Source: Spirirestis rafaelensis WJT71-NPBG6 (GTDB lineage Bacteria; Cyanobacteriota; Cyanobacteriia; Cyanobacteriales; Nostocaceae). Taken from it: a stretch of 45,219 bases of DNA. The stretch is from the NCBI GenBank assembly GCA_019359015.1, contig JAHHID010000067.1, forward strand, positions 1-45,219, read 5' to 3'. How positions within the stretch are numbered: position 1 is the stretch's first letter; every line of letters starts with the position of its first letter. Shown here piece after piece: positions 8,791 to 17,469 of this stretch. The position numbers and the translations under genes are program-made. The notes under the pieces were generated by a model. That model had not been told where the DNA came from. It did no database searches and saw nothing but the letters and a program-made list of their open reading frames with translations.

Positions 8791-9141
8791 GTCTAATCAT
8801 TTTTTATCCTTCACCCTGGTATCAAATCAGAAGTACACAAGCTGTGGCTAAACTGAGGCTTGAAAATCAATTAGCCATTGATTGTTGTGCGGTGTCACTC
8901 TTGTTGATACTGCTTGACTTGATTAAATTCCGGTAAATATTGATAAATTGGTTGTGGAAATTTCGCGCATTCGTGAGTCTTATAAGTATTTCCGGATATA
9001 TCATATGAAGGATAAAGTATCAAGTATGAAGTAAGACCCCACGGATAAATCATAAGGATTGAAATATCTTATGTGCTTTTTCTCTGCACCATAAAGAAAT
9101 TTAGGCGCTTGTAGTCAAAGTCTTACTTCATCGTTCATCTT

Positions 9142-10386
9142 TTATTTGACTTGCGTCACGCGCCAACTGAGCTTGAGATTAACCCAGAAGTTCCAGACAG
9201 TAGCAACAGCGATCGCAATCAAGTTTGCGATATAGCGGTTTTGTATAATAAAATTAAACACAACATTCAATACCAGTACATTCAACACCAAACCAGCAAG
9301 ACAAATAATGTTGAATTTCAAAAATCGCTTCATGCGTTGACGCCATTCGTGCTGCCCACTAGAGACATCCGCAAAAGTCCAAGCATCATTCCACAAAAAA
9401 TTATTGATAATCGCAATTTCACCAGCAATAATTTTACTGCGAGTTAAAGGCAAAGCCAAGGTACTTGGGTCACTGAGTAAGTAAAGGAGTGTCATATCTA
9501 CAAATACTCCACTGAGTCCCACCAAGCCAAAACGGAGAAATCGACCAACAGGGAAATTGATGCGTTGAGTGATTTTTCCCAGCCGTCCTGTTGCCAGCCT
9601 TAACCGTACTAAGTGGTGTATATAGTCGATATATTGCTTACTCGTGACTTTACTTTCACCCTTAACACGTTCGCAAAACACATAGCCAACTTCGGCAATT
9701 TCGCGCACCTTACCCCGTCCAATCACCTCAAGGAGAATTTTGTATCCCACTGGATTGAGCGTTGCACTAGCTATGGAACTTCGACGTACCATAAAATAAC
9801 CACTCATCGGGTCAGATACCCTACCCAATACATCAGGTAAAATAATTAACCCTAATAACTGAGCGCCACGAGACAAGAAACGCCTGACAAAACTCCAGCT
9901 ACTTACACCCCCACCGTCTACGTGACGACTAGCTACTGCCATATCTGCACCTCTTTGAATGGCGCGTAACAATTGCGTCAGTACCTCTGGCGGATGCTGT
10001 AAATCCCCATCAATTACTCCTAAAACACGTCCCCTTGCTGCTTGCCAACCACGAATCACCGCGCTTGAAAGCCCGCGCTCATTTTGACGACGCATCACCC
10101 GCAATTGCTGATATTCTCGCGTCAGAGACTCGGCAACTTCCCAAGTGCGATCTGGACTATCATCATCCACTACAATCAACTCGTAGTCTCCAGGGATAGA
10201 CTCATCTAGTAGTTGGCTCAATATCCTGACAACGCTCTTGATATTGTCTTGTTCTTTGTAAGTTGGAATCACTAAAGACAAGAGGATGTTTTCACTACCT
10301 GCATCCACAGTAGTTGGGGGTAATTCAGGAATCTGTAATGCACCAGTTGGCACTGACAAAAGTGAATTAGGTTCAATGAGACTCAT
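9142..10386 (-). CDS. Polyprenyl-phosphate glycosyltransferase, GT2 fused to GtrA domain
   Basis: The 414-residue protein joins a GT2 (DPM1-like) catalytic domain at about 33-270 to a four-helix GtrA-like membrane domain at about 285-412. Visible GT2 features are 'LSLVIPTYKEQDNI', the 'LIVVDDDSPDRTWEVA' nucleotide-binding segment, the metal-binding 'GVIDGDLQHPPEVL' and 'SDPMSGYFMVRR'. The GtrA part starts around 'RFLRFGLVGLSGVFVDM'. Such enzymes transfer a sugar from a nucleotide donor to polyprenyl phosphate at the inner membrane. The two GT39-type proteins encoded divergently next door use exactly that kind of lipid-linked donor, so the three genes plausibly form one glycosylation route. 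The 262-base divergent gap is AT-rich and should hold both promoters. Confidence 0.88.
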   Translation of the reverse strand: MSLIEPNSLLSVPTGALQIPELPPTTVDAGSENILLSLVIPTYKEQDNIKSVVRILSQLLDESIPGDYELIVVDDDSPDRTWEVAESLTREYQQLRVMRRQNERGLSSAVIRGWQAARGRVLGVIDGDLQHPPEVLTQLLRAIQRGADMAVASRHVDGGGVSSWSFVRRFLSRGAQLLGLIILPDVLGRVSDPMSGYFMVRRSSIASATLNPVGYKILLEVIGRGKVREIAEVGYVFCERVKGESKVTSKQYIDYIHHLVRLRLATGRLGKITQRINFPVGRFLRFGLVGLSGVFVDMTLLYLLSDPSTLALPLTRSKIIAGEIAIINNFLWNDAWTFADVSSGQHEWRQRMKRFLKFNIICLAGLVLNVLVLNVVFNFIIQNRYIANLIAIAVATVWNFWVNLKLSWRVTQVK

Positions 10387-10648
10387 GCAGAAATGATTAT
10401 ATGGGGAAACGGTGTTGTTTGTAATTATGCTTGAGAAAAGGTATGTAGAATTAATCTAAAAAATTTTCTACTAAAATACGTATGCAAAAATTAATATATT
10501 TTAACAAATTAAAATTAGTAGCTCTCGTTTGTTTTTTCCGCCAAAAGAGGTAATAAAAAAGTTATCGTTATTCTTATACTAAGCTTGGAGTTGCCAATTA
10601 CAAATACTGTAAAAGTACTTTGTATAAAATGGCTCTTCAACTTAGTAT

Positions 10649-12280
10649 ATGAAAAGTAACTTGCGACCTGTTTGGGCATTCCCTCCGAAAGGGTTACGAT
10701 TTCTAGTGATTGTTTTATTAGTATTGGGTGTATTTTTTCGCTTTGTCAATATTGACCGAAAAGTCTACTGGTTTGACGAGACTTTTACCTCATTACGGAT
10801 TTCTGGTTACACAGAGAAAGAAGCGATCGCCCAACTTTGCAATGGTCAACAAATTGGTGTTGAAGATTTACAGAAATATCAGCATCCCACTCCTGAAAGA
10901 ACCTTAACAGATACTCTTAAATCTCTAGCACTAGAAGACCCTCAGCATCCACCCCTATATTACGTGATGATGCGATTTTGGGTGCAATGGTTTGGCAGTT
11001 CAGTTGCAGTAACCAGAAGTTTGGCTGCCCTATTTAGCGCGTTGGCATTACCCTGCATCTATTGGCTATGTCTGGAATTATTTAACTCGTCCCTCGTGGC
11101 ATCGGTCGCAGTTGTACTGCTAGCTGTGTCGCCATTTCATGTGCTGTACGCACAGGAAGCGCGGGAATATAGTTTGTGGGGTCTAATAACTTTGCTATCA
11201 AGCGCAACACTGCTACGGGCAATGCGACTAAAAACAAAGCTTAGTTGGGGAATGTATGCAGTAACTGTGGCATTGGGGTTGTATACATTTCTGTTTTCTG
11301 GGCTGGTGATGATTGCTCATGGTGTTTATGTGTTTGCAATTGAACGCTTCCGATTAACCAAGACGGTTATTGCTTATCTAGTTGCGTCTTTAGTGGGATT
11401 TTTAGCTTTCACACCCTGGCTAATAATTCTTCTTAATCAATCGGCTCAACTTAATAAAACAACAGGCTGGACAGGTGAAGTTAAAATAAGTCGGTTACTT
11501 CTAATTCAAAACTGGATTGTTAACCTTAGCTATTTTTTCGTTGATTTTGACTACGATATCATACCTGGTGCTGAAGGCTCTTGGTTGAAATTATTAATAA
11601 AATATTCAAGTCCTTTTATCTTAATTTTTGTTGTCGGATATTCAATTTATTTTCTCTGTCGTAAGTCTCCAAAGCAGGTTTGGTTGTTTGTCTTAACATT
11701 GATTGGAATGACAGCGCTACCCTTAGCTATACCAGATTTAATTTCCGGGGGGATACGATCGCAAGTCGCTCGGTATTTAATCCCTTGTTATTTAGGTATT
11801 CAGTTAGCTGTTTCTTACCTTTTAGCAACTCAAATTTTCTCCACCTCCCTCACCATTGGCTTTCCAAAGCTTTGGCAGCTTGTTATGGTTACGCTAATTT
11901 CAGCCGGAGTCATATCCTGTGCAATCAGTTCTCAAGCAGAGACTTGGTGGTATAAGGGTCTGAACCTTTATACTCCCCAAGTGGTTCGGATCATCAACCA
12001 AACTCCCCAGCCACTGGTGATTACTTCGTGTCAAGCAACGTGGGCTCTGGGTGATGAAATGGCTCTCTCGCATCGGCTCGATCCAAAAGTGCGGCTTCTG
12101 TTGGTGAAAGAGTCAAATGTGCCGCAAATTCCTAATACTTTCAGTGATGTGTTTTTCTACAATCCTTTTTACAATGAACCCTTGCCGATATTGGAATATA
12201 AACTTGACAAAGAGCAGAAATACAAGATAGAAAAGGATGTTTACCCCCAAAAGCTCCAGCTTTGGAAACTAACTAAATAG
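10649..12280 (+). CDS. GT39/ArnT-like membrane glycosyltransferase, copy 1
   Basis: The product has 543 residues with about ten to eleven membrane helices, in the dolichyl-/polyprenyl-phosphate mannosyltransferase (PMT_2, GT-C fold) group. The first external loop carries the catalytic acidic pair in 'VYWFDETFTSLRISGYT'. A second conserved segment, 'VSPFHVLYAQEAREYSLWG', is typical of cyanobacterial members. The C-terminal 100 residues form a soluble domain. It would move a sugar from a lipid carrier to an envelope acceptor. The start ATG at 10649 follows 'TTAGTAT', a short leader also present in copy 2. It is a tandem paralogue of the next gene. Confidence 0.85.
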   Translation: MKSNLRPVWAFPPKGLRFLVIVLLVLGVFFRFVNIDRKVYWFDETFTSLRISGYTEKEAIAQLCNGQQIGVEDLQKYQHPTPERTLTDTLKSLALEDPQHPPLYYVMMRFWVQWFGSSVAVTRSLAALFSALALPCIYWLCLELFNSSLVASVAVVLLAVSPFHVLYAQEAREYSLWGLITLLSSATLLRAMRLKTKLSWGMYAVTVALGLYTFLFSGLVMIAHGVYVFAIERFRLTKTVIAYLVASLVGFLAFTPWLIILLNQSAQLNKTTGWTGEVKISRLLLIQNWIVNLSYFFVDFDYDIIPGAEGSWLKLLIKYSSPFILIFVVGYSIYFLCRKSPKQVWLFVLTLIGMTALPLAIPDLISGGIRSQVARYLIPCYLGIQLAVSYLLATQIFSTSLTIGFPKLWQLVMVTLISAGVISCAISSQAETWWYKGLNLYTPQVVRIINQTPQPLVITSCQATWALGDEMALSHRLDPKVRLLLVKESNVPQIPNTFSDVFFYNPFYNEPLPILEYKLDKEQKYKIEKDVYPQKLQLWKLTK

Positions 12281-12390
12281 TTATAATTTAGCGATTAAAA
12301 CAATTTGATGTAATGCTGAGTTATCTTGGTTGAGCTGGCTGAATTATATTATAGGCGGCAAATTACACATATTGTAGAGACGTTTAGTAT

Positions 12391-14025
12391 ATGAACAGCG
12401 AATTACCGTCTGTTTGGGCATTTCCTCGGAAAGGGTTACGATTTTTATTGGTTGTTTTATTAGCATTAGGTATATTTTTTCGCTTTGTCAATATTGATCG
12501 AAAAGTCTACTGGTTTGACGAGACTCTTACCTCATTACGGATTTCTGGCTACACAATGTCAGAAACAGTTGGGCAAGTCTGCACTGGTCAAGAAATTGGG
12601 GTTAAAGATTTACAGAAATATCAACGTCTTACTCAGGAAAAAATTTTAGCAGATACTATTAACTCTTTTGTACTAGAAAACGCTCAACATCCGCCACTAT
12701 ATTATGTGTTGACGCGATTTTGGGCACAATGGTTTGGCAGTTCAGTTGCGGTAATCAGAAGTTTGTCTGCCATCATTAGTTTGCTAGTATTCCCCTGCAT
12801 CTATTGGCTATGTCTGGAATTATTTGAGTCATCGGTTGTGGGATGGGTTGCAGTTGGATTGATAGCTGTGTCGCCATTTCATGTTTTGTACGCACAGGAA
12901 GCGCGGGAGTATAGTTTGTGGACTGTGACAATTTTGCTATCTAGTGCAACACTGCTACGGGCAATGCGACTGCAAACAAGGCTTAGTTGGTTAATGTATG
13001 CAGCATCTGTGGCATTAGGGCTGTATACATTTCTGTTTTCTGTACTAGTGATGATTGCTCATGGTGTTTATGTATTTGTAATTGAACGCTTTCGATTAAC
13101 CAAGACGGTTATTGGTTATTTGCTGGGGTCTTTTGTGGGATTTTCAGCTTTCATACCTTGGCTAGTGGTTCTTATTATTAGTTTAGGGAAAGTTAATGAA
13201 ACAACAAGCTGGACATCTAGTAAAGTACCCCAGTTAAGTTTGATTAAGTCTTGGCTTGTTAACTTGAGCTATTTTTTCATTGATTTTAACTACGATTTGA
13301 GGAGTGTTTATAATTACTCTGTATTGAAATCGATAGTGAAATTTTTGGTTCCTATTATCTTCATTTTTGTAATATATTCGATTTATTTTCTTTGTCGTAA
13401 TACTCCTAAGCGAATTTGGTTATTTATATTGACATTGATTGGGGTTACAGCGCTACCTCTAGCAATACCTGATTTAATTTTGGGAGGAGTGCGATCGCAA
13501 GCTTCTCGGTATCTCATTCCTATGTATTTGGGTATTCAGCTTGCTGTTGCATATCTGCTGGCAACTCAAATTATCTCTACTGTTAACAACTGGAAACGAA
13601 AGCTTTGGCAACTTGTCATGGTTACGCTGATTTCAGCTGGAGTCATTTCTTGTGCGATCAGTTCTCAAGCAGAAACTTGGTGGCTCAAGGCTCTTAACAT
13701 TTATACTCCTCAAATGGTTAGCATTATCAACCAAACTGCCAACCCACTTTTAATTGTTCCCTGTCAGGGAAGCTCGTCTATAGGTGATCCACTGTCTCTC
13801 AGTTATGTGCTCGATCCAAAAGTGCGGCTTCGGTTGGTGAATGAGTCAAATGTGGCGAAAATTTCTGATAATTTCAGTAATAGTTTCAGTGATGTGTTTT
13901 TATACAATCCTTACAAAAATCGTATTCCGCAGGTATTCATAGATAAGCTTGAGAATAAGCAGAAATATAAGATAGAAAAAAACATTTATCCGGAAAATCT
14001 GGGTCTTTGGAAACTAAGCAAATAG
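12391..14025 (+). CDS. GT39/ArnT-like membrane glycosyltransferase, copy 2
   Basis: A close paralogue of the preceding gene: 544 residues, the same helix layout, the same 'NIDRKVYWFDET' loop and the same 'VSPFHVLYAQEAREYSLW' segment, with large stretches identical and the greatest divergence in the C-terminal soluble part and in external loops near residues 225-320. This pattern suggests tandem duplication followed by change in acceptor or donor recognition. The 110-base gap contains a half-copy of the GTAGAGACG repeat about 20 bases before the ATG. Both genes probably share a transcript running away from the GT2-GtrA gene. Confidence 0.85.
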   Translation: MNSELPSVWAFPRKGLRFLLVVLLALGIFFRFVNIDRKVYWFDETLTSLRISGYTMSETVGQVCTGQEIGVKDLQKYQRLTQEKILADTINSFVLENAQHPPLYYVLTRFWAQWFGSSVAVIRSLSAIISLLVFPCIYWLCLELFESSVVGWVAVGLIAVSPFHVLYAQEAREYSLWTVTILLSSATLLRAMRLQTRLSWLMYAASVALGLYTFLFSVLVMIAHGVYVFVIERFRLTKTVIGYLLGSFVGFSAFIPWLVVLIISLGKVNETTSWTSSKVPQLSLIKSWLVNLSYFFIDFNYDLRSVYNYSVLKSIVKFLVPIIFIFVIYSIYFLCRNTPKRIWLFILTLIGVTALPLAIPDLILGGVRSQASRYLIPMYLGIQLAVAYLLATQIISTVNNWKRKLWQLVMVTLISAGVISCAISSQAETWWLKALNIYTPQMVSIINQTANPLLIVPCQGSSSIGDPLSLSYVLDPKVRLRLVNESNVAKISDNFSNSFSDVFLYNPYKNRIPQVFIDKLENKQKYKIEKNIYPENLGLWKLSK

Positions 14026-14058
14026 TTATAATATCGTGTCCGGTTAAAGACTTATCAT

Positions 14059-14227
14059 TTAGAGGATGTTTGAAAAGCTATTTTTCTTACCAAAAGTATT
14101 TAATACCCCCCCAACCCCCCCTTTCCAAGGTTGGGCAAATAGACTCTTAAAGCCCCCCTTTACAAGGGGGGTTGGGGGGTAACGTCAAAGTTGATGTGTT
14201 ATGTGAGACTTTTCAAACATCCTCTAA
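14059..14227. mobile_element. MITE-like element with 19-bp terminal inverted repeats
   Basis: The terminal inverted repeats are TTAGAGGATGTTTGAAAAG at 14059-14077 and its reverse complement at 14209-14227. The interior has a second, G/C-run palindrome (CCCCCCAACCCCCCCTTT against AAGGGGGGTTGGGGGG) and no coding capacity. Elements with AGAGGATGTTTGAAAAG ends are a common cyanobacterial transposon-end type. A direct repeat AAGACTT occurs at 14047-14053 and 14226-14232 and may reflect the target site, although it does not abut the left end cleanly. The inner palindrome may work as a two-way terminator between converging genes. The right end supplies the aspS stop codon. Confidence 0.7.
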
Positions 14228-16011
14228 GACTTCGGTTTATAAGTCGATGCTACGTGCAATTCTTTCAATTGCTTGGCATCCACACTTGAAGGTGCATCTG
14301 TTAACAAACAACGTGCTTGTTGCGTCTTCGGAAAAGCAATTACATCGCGAATTGATTCTTCCCCAGCTAACAACATCACCAAGCGATCTAAACCGTAGGC
14401 GATACCACCATGCGGCGGTGTACCATATTCAAATGCCTCTAAAAGAAAGCCAAATTTACTTTGTGCTTCTTCCGGAGATAAACCGATCGCTTCAAACACC
14501 TCTTCTTGAATTTCTCGCTGATAAATCCGCCGACTACCACCACCAACTTCAAAGCCGTTAAATACTAAATCATACGCTTGGGCGCGTGCGGTTTTCAAGT
14601 CGGACAAATCATCAGGATGAGGTGCTGTAAACGGATGGTGCAATGCTTCCAAGCGTTTTTCGTCAGCATTCCACTCAAACATCGGGAAATCTACCACCCA
14701 AAGCAAGTTGATTTTTTCCGGATCGATTAATTTATATTCTCTGGCGATCGCTTGACGCAATCTATCTAAAGTCTTATTGACAGTTGCCGCATCAGCAGCC
14801 GCAAATAGCAACAAATGTCCGGGTTTGGCATCAGTGCGGCGCAAAATTTCTTGCTTTTGTTCTGGTGTTAAGTTGTCTTTAATGGCGCCGATGGTGTCGA
14901 TTTCACCATCTTCTCTGACGCGGATGTATGCTAAACCTTTGGCACCTGCTTCAGCAGCTTCTTTGAATAAGTCGCCACCCGGTTTAATACGGACATTAGA
15001 AATTGTATCATTGCCGTTGGCAATGGGCAGGATTTTCACAATACCGCCATTGGCAACCGCTTCACGAAAGACTTTGAAACCAGAGTCTTTCAACACATCC
15101 GAGACATTGACTAGTTCCAGCCCGTAGCGGGTATCAGGTTTATCACTGCCGTAGCGTTCCATTGCCTCAGCGTAGGTGAGACGCGGGAAGGGAAGTTGTA
15201 ATTCGATACCTTTAACAGTTTTGAAAATATGCGAAACTAACTTTTCGTTGAGTTCGATAATTTCTTCTTGGGACATGAAGCTCATTTCCATGTCCAATTG
15301 GGTGAATTCTGGTTGTCTGTCTGCGCGTAAGTCTTCGTCGCGGAAACAACGAGCAATTTGATAATAGCGATCGCATCCTGCTACCATCAATATTTGTTTG
15401 AATAGCTGCGGTGATTGCGGAAGTGCAAACCACTCACCAGCACTGACGCGACTGGGTAAGATGTAATCGCGTGCGCCTTCCGGGGTGGAACGAGTTAAGA
15501 TGGGGGTTTCCACCTCGATGAAGTTTTCCACATCTTCGAGATATCGACGCATAGTTTTGACGACTTGATGACGCAATTGTAAATTACGCGCCATGCGATC
15601 GCGTCGCAAATCTAAATAACGATATTTCAGCCGCAAGTCTTCCCGCACATTCTCGCTGTCTGCGGTGGAAACTTGAAAAGGTAACTGTTTGCGAACAGCG
15701 TTCAGCAATTCGATTTTATCAGCGTAGATTTCAACTTCGCCTGTGGGGATGCGGGTATTTAGCGATTCTTCCGGACGCTGCGTCACCCTACCTGTGATTT
15801 CCACGACGTATTCATTACGCAGAGCATTTGCTGGTTCGTAAGAATCTGGGGTACGTTGCGGATCGCTGACTATTTGGACAATGCCAGAGCGATCGCGTAA
15901 ATCTAAAAATATCACACCCCCATGATCGCGGCGACGGTCTACCCATCCGTATAAGGTGACAGTTTCTCCAATATGTGAGGAACGGAGTGCGCCGCAATAG
16001 TGAGTTCGCAT
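14224..16011 (-). CDS. aspS: Aspartate-tRNA ligase
   Basis: This enzyme attaches aspartate to its tRNA. The 595 residues match the bacterial class: an N-terminal OB-fold anticodon-binding domain (about 1-105, '[20 protein letters not shown]'), class II motif 2 around '[19 protein letters not shown]', an inserted GAD domain at about 285-420, and motif 3 '[15 protein letters not shown]' near the C terminus. The start ATG at 16011 gives the standard '[10 protein letters not shown]' opening. The stop TAG (14224-14226) lies in the terminal inverted repeat of the neighbouring MITE-like element, so the last codon or codons may have been trimmed or replaced. The length is normal and activity is likely unaffected. 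It is transcribed alone. Confidence 0.97.
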   Translation of the reverse strand: MRTHYCGALRSSHIGETVTLYGWVDRRRDHGGVIFLDLRDRSGIVQIVSDPQRTPDSYEPANALRNEYVVEITGRVTQRPEESLNTRIPTGEVEIYADKIELLNAVRKQLPFQVSTADSENVREDLRLKYRYLDLRRDRMARNLQLRHQVVKTMRRYLEDVENFIEVETPILTRSTPEGARDYILPSRVSAGEWFALPQSPQLFKQILMVAGCDRYYQIARCFRDEDLRADRQPEFTQLDMEMSFMSQEEIIELNEKLVSHIFKTVKGIELQLPFPRLTYAEAMERYGSDKPDTRYGLELVNVSDVLKDSGFKVFREAVANGGIVKILPIANGNDTISNVRIKPGGDLFKEAAEAGAKGLAYIRVREDGEIDTIGAIKDNLTPEQKQEILRRTDAKPGHLLLFAAADAATVNKTLDRLRQAIAREYKLIDPEKINLLWVVDFPMFEWNADEKRLEALHHPFTAPHPDDLSDLKTARAQAYDLVFNGFEVGGGSRRIYQREIQEEVFEAIGLSPEEAQSKFGFLLEAFEYGTPPHGGIAYGLDRLVMLLAGEESIRDVIAFPKTQQARCLLTDAPSSVDAKQLKELHVASTYKPKS

Positions 16012-16490
16012 AGGTCTTAGTACTTATTTCTGGAGCTAGAGGGGCTAGTGTAAAAAGGCAGAAGGCAGTTCGGCGAAGCCGTTGCCGGAGGCTAGGCAAA
16101 AGGCAGAAGGAAAGAAAGCTTGTGATAGTAGGCTTTTATCAACTGCGTAGTTATTTCAGCCACGCTGCACTAGTTTATGTCAAAGCTTTCCCATTATCTA
16201 GCATCAATAGTAATTGTAGTCATAAAGATGCAATAAGCAAATCGCCAAATTAGCAGATGGAGATTAAAAAGAGGGAACTTGGCGAGTTTTTCGTTTTGGC
16301 ATTGCTGAATTCAGGTATGAACAATCTGTAGAGATGCCAAATTTGGCTTGTAGAGACGCGAAATTTCGCGTCTCTACAAGGATTTTGGATGCCCAACAAA
16401 CCAATTTCATACTTCAAAGACGCGATAAATCGCCGTCTCTACAAAGGACTGATTATTGTAAAGACGGCGATTTATCGCGTCTCTTGCCTT
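16012..16490. repeat. aspS upstream region with palindromic GTAGAGACGCG repeats
   Basis: There is no gene here. The stretch holds a perfect 30-bp palindrome at 16349-16378 (arms TGTAGAGACGCGAAA), a looser relative just before it (from 16327), and two further partial copies at 16415-16443 and 16456-16485 containing GACGCGATAAATCGCC or its complement. Near 16070 there is a GCCGAAGCCGTTGCCGGAGGC segment typical of dispersed cyanobacterial repeats. The aspS promoter should lie in the first 150 bases. Confidence 0.6.
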
Positions 16491-16492
16491 AA

Positions 16493-16871
16493 CCGCTCCC
16501 ACAACTTATGGGAACCGCTCCCATAAGTTCGGGAACCGCTCCCATAAGTTGTGGAACCGCTCCCATAAGTTCGGGAACCGCTCCCATAAGTTCGGGAACT
16601 GCTCCCATAAGTTCGGGAACCGCTCCCATAAGTTCGGGAGCCGCTCCCGTAAGTTCGGGAGCCGCTCCCGTAAGTCCGGGAACCGTTCCCATAAGTTGTG
16701 GAGCCGTTCCCATAAGTTCGGGAGCCGCTCCCATAAGTTCGGGAACCGCTCCCATAAGTTCGGGAACCGCTCCCATAAGTTCGGGAACCGTTCCCATAAG
16801 TTCGGGAACCGTTCCCATAAGTTCGGGAACCGCTCCCATAAGTTCGGGAACCGTTCCCGTAAGTTGTGGAG
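16493..16871. repeat. 21-bp tandem repeat array, 17 units plus one inverted unit
   Basis: Seventeen consecutive 21-bp units run from 16515 to 16871, built on CCGCTCCCATAAGTTCGGGA with variants at a few positions (CGCT/CGTT, CATAAG/CGTAAG, TTCGGG/TTGTGG). The unit before them (16493-16514) carries the CCCATAAGTTGTGGG core in inverted orientation. GGGAACCGYTCCC at each unit boundary is itself nearly palindromic, so the array can fold into serial hairpins. Because 21 is a multiple of three, long frames appear on both strands (heptads such as YGSGSRT, ELMGTVP and SSGTAPI). None has a ribosome site or a non-repetitive domain, so I treat the array as non-coding. Confidence 0.85.
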
Positions 16872-16888
16872 TATCCCAATTTTGCAAA

Positions 16889-17320
16889 AAGCCCTCAGGC
16901 TATAAGCCTGGGGCTACACAAACAAAGCCTGCCTTCGCAGGCTCTAGGACTCATATAGCCTGCCTTCGCAGGCTTTGTCTCCCCTCCCCTTACTAAGGGG
17001 AGGGGCTGATCGGGGTGGGGTGTTAGGGACTTTCGCAAGATATCTAATATGTCATTTCCTGAGATCTACCCCACCCCGCCAAAGCGTAGCTTTGTCTCCC
17101 CTCCCCTTACTAAGGGGAGGGGCTGATCGGGGTGGGGTGTTAGGGACTTTCGCAAAATATCTAATATGCCATTTCCTGAGATCTACCTCACCACGCCAGG
17201 TGCTACAACAAAGTCAAAGCAACGCACTGGCTCCCCTACCCCTCTGCGAACTCGCAGAGAGGGGAGACAAAGCACAGCTTTATCGCGGTGAGGTTTTGTA
17301 TTTTGTTAAATCCATATTCC
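16889..17320. repeat. Intergenic repeat block with a 117-bp tandem duplication
   Basis: First comes a member of the AGCCTGCCT-CGCAGGCT palindrome family (16891-16973). Then a 117-bp segment beginning TTTGTCTCCCCTCCCC occurs twice in tandem, at 16974-17090 and 17091 to about 17200, with only a handful of differences. Each copy contains the hairpin CTCCCCTTACTAAGGGGAG. A third, degenerate CTCCCCTACCCC... block follows to about 17300. No gene is apparent. Confidence 0.75.
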
Positions 17321-17469
17321 TAAGCTTTTAAAAGTAAAGACGCACACTTATGCTCTTATACCGCGTCTTGCATCCAAAATTTTTGTATTTTCTTTATTTT
17401 GCCAAAAACCGGAATATCATACAGCAAAGTTGTATACAATCTCAGCAATAACCTGATAATGACCCAGTT

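Noticed and set aside
8603-8800. 66-residue N-terminal extension of the alternative oxidase
   Set aside because: It is encoded by low-complexity repeat DNA, has no transit or signal character, and is absent from the known oxidase layout.
16472-16996. Four overlapping frames of heptapeptide repeats on both strands
   Set aside because: They exist only because the 21-bp unit is a multiple of three and lacks stops; there is no non-repeat domain and codon choice is set by the DNA repeat.
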